In this document: one piece after another, positions 10,064 to 20,600 of the stretch
Layout: every line of letters starts with the position of its first letter
Position numbering within the stretch: the stretch's first letter is position 1
DNA from: Folioceros fuciformis
Lineage: Eukaryota; Anthocerotophyta; Anthocerotopsida; Anthocerotales
NCBI GenBank assembly: GCA_049999805.1
Contig: JBNGIO010004595.1
Span: 1-27,136 of the forward strand
Direction: 5' to 3'
DNA: 27,136 bases
The notes under the pieces: generated by a model
Seen by the model: the letters and a program-made list of their open reading frames with translations, nothing else
Told to the model about the DNA's origin: nothing
Database searches by the model: none
Program-made: the position numbers and the translations under genes

Positions 10064-11404
10064 ACCTGGGTGTAGAGCTGAGAGGAGCAAGGCGGAGCAC
10101 GGGGGGGCTAACACAGTGCCGCGGGGGATCATCTGGGCGAGCCGCCGCCGGAGGAAGCAGGCAGCAAGGCAACAAGGCAGACAGGGAGGCGCTTGCAAGC
10201 ACAGGCCTGGGCCGAGGGAATCAATCCACGAACCGGTCCTGCTTCTGCTGTATAAGCAAGGGCGGGATCGAAGGGGAGAGAAGCATCACCCAACAGCGGC
10301 GGCAGCGACAGCGGCAGCTGGGGAGAGAGATGCAGGGAGCGAGCGGCGAGATAATCACACCAGCCCAAGAGCGGAGAGAGATGACGCTTCCCGACTCCGT
10401 CCTCGTCCCTGTCTTGGGCAAGCTACGATGAACCACCTGTCCTGTTCCGACGTTGAGCATCCGGAGGCGGGGCAGCGAGGCAACCCATTTCAGCCGTGGT
10501 CAATGATCGTTCACTGTAATCGCCTGACTGACCCGACTACTGCTCCAAAAATCCGGCAACCTTCCGTGAATTCTTGGTTCCTGGAGAAATCCTGGGAGAC
10601 ATGCAAGTACGGTACAGCCTCCCACGTCAGGCCGCGGTGTTGGGGTGTGTCGGAACCCAAACTTGTCAGTCCCAAGTCCTCTCTCCTCCGTCCGTCTCCT
10701 CCTCCCGCCTCCAGTCCGAGCGTCGATGCGGCAGGCGGTTGGAGTACTGTCTTCATTACTGAGCTCAGCTACACACTACGATACATGAAGCGACCAAGGA
10801 AGCCTGCTGCCGACCTTCCTCTGCGGCGTCGCCTCCTGCCAAAGTACCGTGCACTCTTCTCTGGCCTCGACTTGTGTGTCGACACTTTTGGCAGTGCGAC
10901 ACCTCAAAGCTCAGCTCAGGATCGCGAGTGAGTGAGTTAGATCTTAAAGAAGGCTTAAATCAAAGCGAAGCAAAGCAAAGACGACCCGTCTTCCATCTTC
11001 CAATTCCGATGGACAGGCACAGGCCAGAATTGGCCGCCATAGGCTGGCGGAAGGTAGCCGGGTGACGGGACAACCGGCGAGGCACCGGGGCCCAGCCCTT
11101 GCAGCCAAGCTCAGCCGGTTTCTCCTTTCGGGCGGCACGGAACGGGACCCGGAGGTGTGAACGGAATCCGTACGGTCAGCACACGATGTTGACTTTGACG
11201 CGCTGTGGACCCGATTTGACCGCTTGACCGGCCCCTAATGGCGTGAAAGGCAAGATGACGGCGACGGGCGGGGAAGGGCCGAGCCCTAACGCGGAAACGG
11301 GGCCCGTTGCGTGGGCGCGCAGAACATGTGAGCCCTCGGGGCCCCCATTGCGTTTGCTGCGCTCTGCCCTTTCCCACCCCTTTGCCCTTCGCTTGGATGG
11401 AGCT

Positions 11405-11435
11405 TAACAGTAACAGTAACAGTAGCAGTCACGTG
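11405..11435 (+). promoter_or_regulatory. (AACAGT)n repeat followed by a G-box
   Basis: Three to four TAACAG units lead into CACGTG at 11430-11435. CACGTG is the palindromic G-box bound by plant bHLH and bZIP factors. It lies about 2.2 kb upstream of the MYB start codon, so a role in that promoter is only possible. Confidence 0.3.
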
Positions 11436-11628
11436 ATCTCAACGATCCATAACGGAAAAACGAAACCCTTTCGGTTGCGAATCGCGAATCATGCTGCTTC
11501 GCGTTTCACAGCTTTCGAGGCGCAGGGACGGGGCAAGCCTGCATCCTGAGGCCGGGTCTTTATTCGGGTCCGTGTAAGAAGAGGTTCTTCTCCAGTTTTA
11601 CCTTTGGGGGTAAATTCGGGACACCTGC

Positions 11629-11860
11629 GGGAGGGAGGAAGGAATTGGAAGGAACTGGAGGAAGGGAGCGGAAACTTGGAAGGACGATTTGGGGGGTCAA
11701 GAGAAGGAGTTGGGATTAGGGAGCAGTACAGGAGCAGCAGCAGCAGCACACCAGTAGAGGTCAAGGACGAAGGAAAGGGAAAAGAAGCAAGAAGAAGATA
11801 GGTGATATACGATGAGGTCAAGGAAAGAAAGGAGGTGTGTTAGGGCCGAGGAGCTGGAAA
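11629..11860 (-). repeat. Long polypurine/polypyrimidine-biased tract
   Basis: The plus strand is strongly purine-biased (GGAGGAAGG, GGGAAAAGAAG units), with (AGC)5 at 11733-11747. Read in MYB orientation it is CT-rich, resembling pyrimidine-rich patches common near plant core promoters and in leaders. The function is inferred. Confidence 0.45.
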
Positions 11861-14049
11861 GGAAGGATGCCATCAAAGAATGGAGTCAAGCAAATGAGGT
11901 TGCTTAGAGCGTGTTGTATTCTTCAGCATGGATTCTAGAAGGTGCGATGCCGTGGACGGCCGGAGCACCTGCAAGCGTCATCCTGTAGCGCTATTGTGGC
12001 ACGAGGAAGTCAGGGAAGGGTTAAGGAAAGAGCCATACACGGTCCGGGATCCTGCGGCTGCTACCTTAGGGTCCGTGCCCGGACAAGGGCTAGCCTAGGA
12101 CTTTCAAGAGCAGGGGCCGGATGATAGCCGAGCTGCAGCTGTGATGTCAGGGGCTGCGGTTGTTCTTTGTCTTGTGTGCCTTAGCTTGACTGGAGCATAA
12201 AGGTGATTTGTCTGATTGTCGAGTGCTGAGGTCGGAATGTGCTGGGACGAGGAGCATGGGATACGAAAACGTGGCTGCAGGGCTGCGAATTTGTTTACGT
12301 ATGGGTTGTGGAGTGTGGGCATGGGCTGCACATGTATGTACAGGATTGTGGCGTGGTAATTTAGTGCATGGGATGGGAGACGTCTGCTGTGGGGCTGGAC
12401 AGTCAGGGACGACGACGAACAGAAGCGGATGGCGAAGCCGTCCGTGCAAGGTTATGCAGGGAATATATGGGCCCATGGGTGCGCCCGCCACAACAGAAGC
12501 ATGATGGATAGTGCGGCTAGGCATTGCAAGGACTGATAATCCAAGACCCCCTTTCTGGCGCTGTAGCAACCAACGCCACTCATGAAAGCCTCATGTTTCG
12601 GCTGCCCCTCACACCACATCACCCTGACTCCCTAAGGGCTTACATTCATCGCATTATTTTATTACGCCTCTGGCTTCCAGGCAGATACGGATATCTGTAT
12701 GTGTGCACCAGGTGTCTGGGAATGTGTGATTGTCCCCCACCTGGCTCCTTTACTCGGTGGAGTGAAGTAGAAGTGAACCACACAAATCAGCCCATGAGGT
12801 GATCGCAAGCATCACCCCACTGCTAGCTAGTAGCCCTTTCTTGAGCGACCTGTACGTGGCTAGACTAGACTGATTCTGCCTGTGGACATGTTAGTAACAT
12901 GCAAGAGGGGGGCTGTTCGAGGTGAAGGTGACTGGTGTGACTGAGCTTGACTGACTTCCCCGAGGGGTTGAACAGACTTTGACGACCCCAAACCCCAATG
13001 TTGCTTTGCCCTAAACCGGGTCGGGACGGCCCGGGCATTCGGAATCCACAAGTACATTGGACAGGACTGCAATGGAGAGCAAATTCGAGAGAGGGGAGTG
13101 GGAGGGCACACTTTTGCTGAGTTTGCCTGCTGGTACACAGGAATCTTGGGTCTTTCGATCCTGCAGCTTAGATCTGCTAAAACGCCTGCAGGATTCTGTA
13201 AGCAAGGCCAAGTGCAAAGCAGAGTTCCCAAGGGGATTACAGGAGACATGTTAAGTGGAGGCCTCATCAAGCAACAAATGGAGAAAACGATGGGTTTGCA
13301 GATGGGTGGGATCATGAGGCAGGCGTGAACGGTAACCCATTATAGCCACGCAGTACTGACCATTCAATGATGCTGTGGTAAAGATAGTGGGCGTGACCCT
13401 CATCGTTGCTGGTGGTGCTGCGCACACACACTGGTAACTCCCCCTCCCTTATGCTCGTCAATTCATGCTCGCCGGTTCAGTTGCAAGATGCGACACACAC
13501 ACCGGTCTCTCAAGAAACACATCGCAACTAAATTTCACAGCTCCCAGTCATTCCTGCAGGCACAATCCAGGCACACTGTCTTGTCTGGAACACACTTTCC
13601 ATGCCTCGCGCGGGCCTTACAACCCACATGGAGTTTGGCTCTTCTTCCCACAAGAGAAAAAGACCCGCCTCTTCATCGTGATCACCCATCCCTCGGACAC
13701 TTGTGGGTTCTCGGCAGCGCATCACCGCCCCTGTGCCTCACCAGTGCATACCGACGACATGCTCCAGGTTAGTGTTTCTCAGACGTTCGACATAACCGTA
13801 ACCACCGATGTCTAAGCTACGTCTCAATCATTCTGATACACCCGCAAATGGAGACAGCACCAGAGTCTCTGTCATGTCTTATTTTTTCAGATCCTCATAC
13901 AAAACTGTGGAGGGCGACGCCGACAACCTCCAGGTCCACCAGTTTGGGTGGTCAAAGTCTGGTTGGACCTTGAAACGGACTTGGAAAAGATGGGGGCCGA
14001 TGACATACTACACTCATCGGGTCGGGAACCAGTGAGGCCGCTTTGATTG

Positions 14050-16553
14050 TCACTGCGTCCCTTTGCTTTGAGAATGTAAAAACACGGCTGTGGACACCAT
14101 CCTGAGGCCCAACCCAAGTGCGACTGTTAACGTCCAGCAGTGCAGGATGATGACGTCAGTCACGGGCACACTAAGGGGATACGTTGCACTTACAATGTAC
14201 CGACAACGAAGGGCAAACTCAACTTGTAACTGAAGAAGATCTTCGACACGAGTGCCGTGAGAAGCATTGCCACTGAGGTGGCATATACCTGAATATCAGT
14301 TAAGGTGAAAGCATCAGTGCTCAATGACCTGTTCAAATTAGGGACCCCACAAGACTGGATTGGGATCACCTTTACAATGTTGTCAGCATACTTCATCACC
14401 ATTGAGACAGCGAGTCCACTGCAATTCCACCAACGAAGGAAGTATAGTAATCTCGATGCTTGCAAAGGAAACCGATCCTGCAGCCTCACAAGGTTCACCA
14501 AGCCACTCACCTGAGCGCGTGGTTGATGATCATGATCACCACCGTCCATGTATAGCCATAGAATACTCCTCTGCATCAGCCGGAGTCTGCTTGAACAACA
14601 TGGTCAGACATCTCTAATTGTGTGGGGCTTGAGACGCAGTTACCTGTCAGCAATTTGATCGAAATCTTGTGTGACCATGGCGAAGACATTGAACAGCACA
14701 CCAAACACATAGAGCCAGAAGTTCTGGACGTTTACGTTCCTCAAGGGCCTCGCTTTCATAATCACCTGATAGGAGGACCATGAGAAGTGTAATTGCAGTG
14801 CTTCTTACGCACACGCACGGCAATGCGCTGGCATTTCATGAGTGCAGAATAAGGTAGACTGACCTCTGTGTAGATGCCCGCGGCACCACTAAGTAGTGCC
14901 ATAACCTGAATCCGTAACAGATTAAGAGGCCAGCCACGAATGTAAAGCATAAAAGGCAATTGCATACAAGAAGCAATAGGGAAGGAGCATACAACTGCAA
15001 TCATCCACCCCTCCATCGGTGTGTCAAACACGTAGTAGGATCTGCAAGACCAGACAGACGAAAGATGAAACATCATTCCGTGGATCGCACTCAACCTGTA
15101 AGCACTGCAAGAAAGACAATGAAGGACTGAATGGAAAACAAAAGGAAGAGCAGAAAGGGAGACAAGGTACACGGAGTTCAGCTGCGCTGTTGTGCATCCT
15201 ACTGTTAGCAGTGCGAAGGCCGCCCATTGTGTGGTGCTCAGCCTGGGAACATAATGCTGTGTCAGGAATAACCAGGAGTCTGTCCTTCTTTAGACTGTAT
15301 TGCCATCCTTAAACTTCGTAAAACTCACGTTTTTTTCAAAAACATCCAATACAGTAGACCAGTGGAGATGATGTTCAGGTTCTTCAATATCTGATATGCG
15401 GGTGCCTCAACGTACAGAAAGATGTAGTACTGTAGGCGAACAGATCATGGAAATGAGAAGGGGTGTAGGACACCAGCAAGTTTGTAGATTGAATGTAAAC
15501 AACATCCACCGACCTGAAGAAGGTTCTTGATGAGGTACAGAGCAGCTGGAATCGGGTAGACCTTCAGCTCATCCCAGGTGGTGCTTAGGCTGCAGAATTA
15601 GGTGCTCAGAATCGGCTTCCTCACGAACTACACTAAGCATGCATGCTACCCTCCTCGGTGTCTTTCTACCCTGTTCTTTCTCAAGAAAGTACCATCTCCA
15701 CATTACAGTGCTTTGCCAGACTGCATAATTTCTCAAAAGACTCCTTCTTGAGTGTGCAGATTGCATATTTACTTGTTATCTTCAGAGACGCCCTCTGTCA
15801 CCCAAGTTCGTACAAGAGCCAGCAGTGAGATGCAACACTTCAGCACCTCGACCTGATCAGCGTACACACCCCAGTTCTGAAGATCACCATCGCACAGAAG
15901 ACACTCCGAAATTTCTTCTTCCAACTTCACAACAGCCATCTCTAGCTTGACCACACAAGAACGAAGGTGGAAGTACTAATACCATGCAATTAGCTGACGT
16001 GACGCTGTAATCGTAACGTTGCGTCTTCCTCTTGGACCAAGCAATCAAAATGCCCTGGGAGCTTGTCAAAAGCGTGAGAATCATAGTGACGACAGCCCTG
16101 AGTATGTGAAATTTGTCTGTTAGACGCATGACAGGCCAAGACATGCCTGCCGTACACCAATTTCCATGGACTCACTTGCGCCCCCATTGAGAAACTACAG
16201 CAGCAGATGTCTGGCACTCCGTACGCCCTTTCAGACAAACTGGACCAGGAAAGAAGACCATATCAGTCCCAGCAACCCATTAATGTTTTGCAATTCCCTT
16301 CTCCAAGAAGCCAAATGCAGAAGCAGAGACATTATACAGACCCCCGTCATCTGCCTCCGCCTTCGTAACAGCCTCTTCTTCGTCAATGAGCTTGCGCTCC
16401 TGCAAGCCATTCGCGTTGGGACTGGCATTGGCAATTGCAATGTATTTTGCAGGCAAAGTTCGTTCAGATTGCAATATTTCCAAGAAAGAGGGGGCCGACG
16501 GAAGAGAGTGTCCGCCTGTTGCAAACCTGGTCCCTGAGCTTCCTATTCTCCAT
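14050..16553 (-). CDS. Golgi nucleotide-sugar transporter, CMP-sialic-acid-transporter-like
   Basis: Fifteen exons in transcript order: 16553-16527, 16399-16342, 16239-16176, 16097-15983, 15852-15773, 15589-15514, 15429-15329, 15242-15171, 15041-14993, 14905-14864, 14765-14644, 14570-14511, 14418-14370, 14288-14194, 14101-14050. They join to 353 residues without a stop. The family (SLC35A-like, drug/metabolite superfamily) exchanges nucleotide sugars for nucleoside monophosphates in the Golgi, with about ten membrane spans. Recognisable stretches are TLLTSSQGILIAWSK, IPAALYLIKNLLQ, APAYQILKNLNIISTGLLY, ALLTVGCTTAQLNS, MALLSGAAGIYTEV, NVNVQNFWLYVFGVLFNVF and the diagnostic MKYADNIVKVYATSVAMLLT. 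The first two exons (a soluble MENRKL... head) are less certain; exon 1 is only 27 bases and was picked by phase. Intron 2 has a weak GTCTGT donor and an alternative acceptor at about 16230. The true sugar substrate cannot be read from sequence. Confidence 0.88.
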
Positions 16554-16601
16554 GCCCACGAAACACTGCTCTGACTAACGGCAAAGATGGAATGGGCCCC
16601 C

Positions 16602-16625
16602 CTAGTCAAATGACATCGCAGCCAT
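16602..16625 (-). promoter_or_regulatory. Upstream ORF before the transporter start
   Basis: On the minus strand an ATG at 16625 opens eight codons (MAAMSFD and TAG) ending 48 bases before the proposed main ATG at 16553. If transcribed, it could tune initiation at the transporter start. Confidence 0.35.
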
Positions 16626-17488
16626 CGCCTTGAGCACGCGCACCCAGCACAAGCACAAGAGAGTGCCAGGTGGCGCGTAATTGCCGCTTTTCAGCTCTGG
16701 TTTTTTGCAGTTGTTTTTGGGGTCCACAACCCGGTTCACACGGCGGGGTTGGCGAAACGACGGCCGTGGGATGATGGCAGCGCAGAGCAGACGGAGTCAG
16801 ACAAACGCGATGCGTTGAAGCTCGCAGATCGATACACTGCAGCTCTACACTTGCCACGCCCGCGAGCCCATGTTGCCTCTGGCGAATGGGCGTTGCTAGG
16901 CCTGGTACTCTCTGCCTGCGAAGTCCTGTCCATACTGCTCGCTCGAGCGGGTACTTGTAACCTGCTCTGCTTCTGCACCAGCTCCTCTGAAGACAGAGCC
17001 TGATACTCCTACTCAACTGCTGCCGCACCTGCACGTCTCCAGTACCTGCACCTGGACTTGCAGCTTTTCTCGCTATTTGTGACGCTGGCTGTTGCTGGGC
17101 TGGTGCCCAGTTTGAGATCTCGGCTTCCCATGAATGCTGTTGTCCAGACCCGGCCTCTGGATTGGCCTCGCGGTTGCTGCACGCGCAAGGAATCGGGAGG
17201 CCTGGGTGCTGCCCTAGGGAGGTAGGGTGGGTGGATTGCGTTTTTGGGTTGTGGCGCTGAATTCATAGCAGGCAGTGGAATACGATGACACAGATCGTCG
17301 GATACGATGGTGGGTCTCCCGCTGCTGCCGCACAGGTTGTGGGATGTGGGAGGCGTTGGAGCTGGTTGAGGTGGATGGGCTCCAGCTGAGCTGAAGGAGA
17401 GAAGTGCGGTGGGGCAGGAATTTTTGGGGGGGTTAGCGCAGAGTCAGGAGGACTGGGATGCATAGCAGCGTCATTCCCTAAGGAGAAT

Positions 17489-17539
17489 ATGAATGCAGTG
17501 AACAGTTTTTACAAGGAGTTGCCGGATATTCCTGGATAG
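17489..17539 (+). promoter_or_regulatory. 16-codon upstream ORF in the ArfGAP leader
   Basis: ATG at 17489 opens MNAVNSFYKELPDIPG and stops at TAG, about 127 bases before the main start. It is the longest of two upstream ATG frames in the last 180 bases before the ArfGAP start. Whether it is transcribed is not known. Confidence 0.35.
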
Positions 17540-17551
17540 GATTGGCTGCTC

Positions 17552-17557
17552 ATGTGA
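17552..17557 (+). promoter_or_regulatory. Start-stop element (ATGTGA) in the ArfGAP leader
   Basis: An ATG is followed at once by TGA, 109 bases before the main start. Minimal AUG-stop elements are known to stall ribosomes and reduce downstream translation in some plant mRNAs. Relevance here depends on the leader containing it. Confidence 0.3.
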
Positions 17558-17666
17558 AGCCTTATTAGGGTAGGCTCAGAACGATTGAGAGTATCATTGG
17601 AGGAGCATCAGGTGTTTCCTTTGCAATCAGTTACCCTTGTAGCTGGTACAGTGTTCAGCAGCAACG

Positions 17667-20600
17667 ATGCAGTTCGCCAAGCTGGATGACTCTCCTATGT
17701 TCAGGAAACAGGTAGATATCTTGCCTTATTTTCTGTTGGCTGCTGCTGCGGAATGAAGCCATGCACTGATGTTGGTTGGGTTGCCTCAGCTTCAACAGCT
17801 GGAGGAGAGTGCGGAGGCTCTGCGCGACCGATGTCAGAAATTCTACAAAGGGTGCAAGAAATACACGTATTGTCCTGGACCCGTTGTTGAGGGAGGCAGG
17901 TACTGCTCTTGCTGGCTGAAGTCAGGTCAGCCAGGTGCGATGAGTACTGTGGGTGAACGCTGATGCAGGGACGGGCTAGGTGATGCGTACGATGGAGACC
18001 TTGCCTTTGCAGCTGCGTTGGAAACTTTCGGAGGTGGCCATGATGACCCTATTAGCGTGGCGGTCGGAGGTTGTGCTTTTTCCGTACTATGTTGTCGTGA
18101 CGTTGCTAGGATTGTAGGGCCTGGAAGGCAGCGCATAACATTGGATGGTCATCTTGCAGGCCCAGTGATGACCAAATTTACAATTGCTCTCCGAGAGATT
18201 GGCACCTACAAAGAAGTCCTTCGATCACAAGTAGGTGGCCACAGTGAGCTGAGGAAAGCTTGTTTCAGCTGAAGAAAGCGAAGATTTACTTGACGTGTGA
18301 TTGGATCATCTATCGCACTGTAGATGGGCTGCTCTAACTGTCTGCTAGCATCTCGGCCTTGACCGTCCGTGTTTTCTGGCATGTAGGTGGAGCACATGCT
18401 GAATGATCGTCTAACGCAGTTCGTGAGTGTGGATCTTCAGGACGTGAAGGTGTGTCCCCTCCTCAGTTTGCATCTTCTCTACCGTTCTCGAAAGCCCCTC
18501 TGTCGTTAGTGGGTCTGCAGGCTAATTTCTTCCTAACAACCAGCTGCCTATTTTTTGGGGTGACTGATCGCAGACTGTCAAGGTTGGTGACGCGCTTCAA
18601 ACTCAGGATATGCTGGCTTATTTTCTTCATAGCTGGTTATACTGCTTTGGTCTTTACGGCTCTATGCTGCAGGAGAAAAAATTGGTTAAATTCTTGTGTA
18701 GCTTTCTGGTGATGGTGATACTAGGGCATGTTCCAAGTCTGCAGCTAGCACGGCTATTACTTGGCCTCGAAACCATTGAAAGACTCGTTACGTAGGTGTT
18801 CCTGTAGGGTAAATCAGCAATAGCCCACTTGTAATATGGTTCAAGACTCTTGCTGTGTAGAACTCCAACCAGTGGTTCTTCCCACTCACTTTCCCAATCT
18901 CCACCACTTGTTAGATATTGAACAGTGTGCTACATAGTAAGGCAGGAGAACACGGTGCAGGTGAAATTTGTAAGAATTGTTACTCCAAAATCCATGCATG
19001 ATACCCGAGCTGCTGTTGATTTGCAGGAAGTCAGGAAACGATTCGATAAGGCCAGTCTGCAATATGATCAGGTAACAATGCCCCTATGAGCACCAACGCT
19101 TTCAATCTATCTTACCATCGAAGGTGCAGGCAGTTTTCTCTTTTGGAATGCCGGTTAGGAGCTGTTCTTGCTAGTAGGCTTTTCTGCATGTTCTTATTGA
19201 GCCCTGAAACAGGTTCGAGAGAAGTTCTTATCTTTGAAGAAAGATGCAAAACCTGATGTTATTGCTGAAGCTGAGGAGGTACGCCATCGTATTTCAGGCA
19301 TAACTCTTGTGGAGGTGAAGCGCTGTGCAGATGTCCTTTACATCGTGTGTCCACTCACATTTTGCATGACACTTGGCAGGACGTAAGGAATGCAAGGTCA
19401 CTGTTTGAGCAGACACGCTTCAATCTTGTATGTGATTAGAAACCCTTCAATAGGTCCAAGGGAAGAAAAATGGACAGATTCATAGACGCTGTATTTTTCC
19501 TTTGTTGTTCGATGTGGCCCTTGGTGATGATTTGCAGACTCTGCTTGCAGGTGACAGCTCTCTCAAACATTGAATCGAAGAAGAAATTTGAGTTTTTAGA
19601 ATCTGTGAGTGGTACAATGGATGCACATTTACGTTACTTCAAACAGGTGTGTCTCCTCTCCAGGATGCTTCTACGAAATTATTTCGTTTGTGTTGAAAAG
19701 CCAATTTTAAGGGCATTAAGCGGAACAAGTGGGTTGTACGCACGTGGGTACCTAGGGATATGAGCTACTCCATCAAATGGAGCCATACATTCATCAGGTA
19801 AGCCACTTGGTTTCTCGCTGTAGATCATTTTTTTTGCCTGCATTTGGTTGACCAAGCACATGCTAAATGAAATGGATTCATCAATACCCTTTGCACAGGT
19901 TCTCACATACGCACAACAATCTCGCGAGCGAGCTAATTTTGAGCAAGCAGCACTTGCAGACAGGATGCAAGAGTTTAGAAGGCAAATGGAAAGGGAATCT
20001 CTTCGCTCCAGTGATGAAGTGTCATCAGCCGGAGATGGTATTCAGGCTGTTGGGAAGAGTTCTCACAAGCAAATTGAAGCTGTGATGCAGTCAACTCCGA
20101 AGGGCAAGGTTTGGACAGTTTGTAGTTTGCGCCCGTGGGCTGGAGATAAGTTCTGTTTTGTTTCCTTGTTGACAGTGATCGTGCCTCCATTCCTACAGAT
20201 TCAAACAATAAAGCAAGGGTATCTACTTAAACGATCCTCCAATTTACGTGGTGATTGGAAACGGAGATTCTTTGTTCTCGATAGTCGAGGCATGCTGTAC
20301 TACTATCGAAAACAGTGGGGCAAGCCAACTGTGAGTCTATCTACTTGGCTTCTCCTGACATTGAAGGGACCTATGCTTGGGCCCAGATGCTTGCGACGGC
20401 ATTGTTGCTGAATCATCATGTGTAAGTCATAACATCCTTCTGAGATGCTGAGGTACTTCATCACGTGCTCCTTGAGACAATGCAGGATGACAAGACAATT
20501 GCACACCATACAGTTAATTTGCTTACAGCTACCATAAAAGTTGACGCTGAGCAGAGCGATCTTCGATTCTGCTTTCGAATAATATCGCCTACCAAGAACT

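Larger units (their letters stand above)
9252..14049. other. Long gene-poor upstream region of the MYB gene
   Basis: Nearly 4.8 kb lie between the MYB start and the 3' end of the transporter gene. The part from about 9660 to 12100 is GC-rich, with long purine runs on the plus strand (pyrimidine runs in MYB orientation). It contains several overlapping long frames (9660-10202 minus, 9769-10431 plus, 9933-10931 plus) of low complexity that I judge fortuitous. It probably holds the MYB promoter and a long 5' leader. From about 12100 to 14049 the composition is more even; a 151-codon minus frame at 12860-13315 has no recognisable content and lies 3' of the transporter. No RNA gene or TE coding region was recognised. 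Confidence 0.5.
16554..17666. other. Divergent intergenic region: transporter and ArfGAP promoters
   Basis: This 1.1-kb stretch separates two start codons pointing away from each other, so it must hold both promoters and leaders. It is GC-rich; open frames on both strands (for example 16606-17034 minus, 16749-17003 plus) overlap each other and have no recognisable content. Possible leader features are upstream ORFs near both starts. Confidence 0.6.

Noticed and set aside
9933-10931. 332-codon plus-strand open frame
   Set aside because: It follows GC-rich, GAG/CAG-repeat DNA in which other frames on both strands are equally open; the product is low-complexity Ala/Gly/Arg-rich and then random-looking. 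Listed only as a finding to check.
12860-13315. 151-codon minus-strand open frame 3' of the transporter
   Set aside because: No recognisable family, no splice continuity with the transporter, whose stop codon at 14052-14050 lies well upstream.
13887-14117. 76-codon minus frame overlapping the last transporter exon
   Set aside because: It is in a different frame from the splice-compatible one; the correct frame ends VFLHSQSKGTQ at 14050, matching the family's C-terminus.
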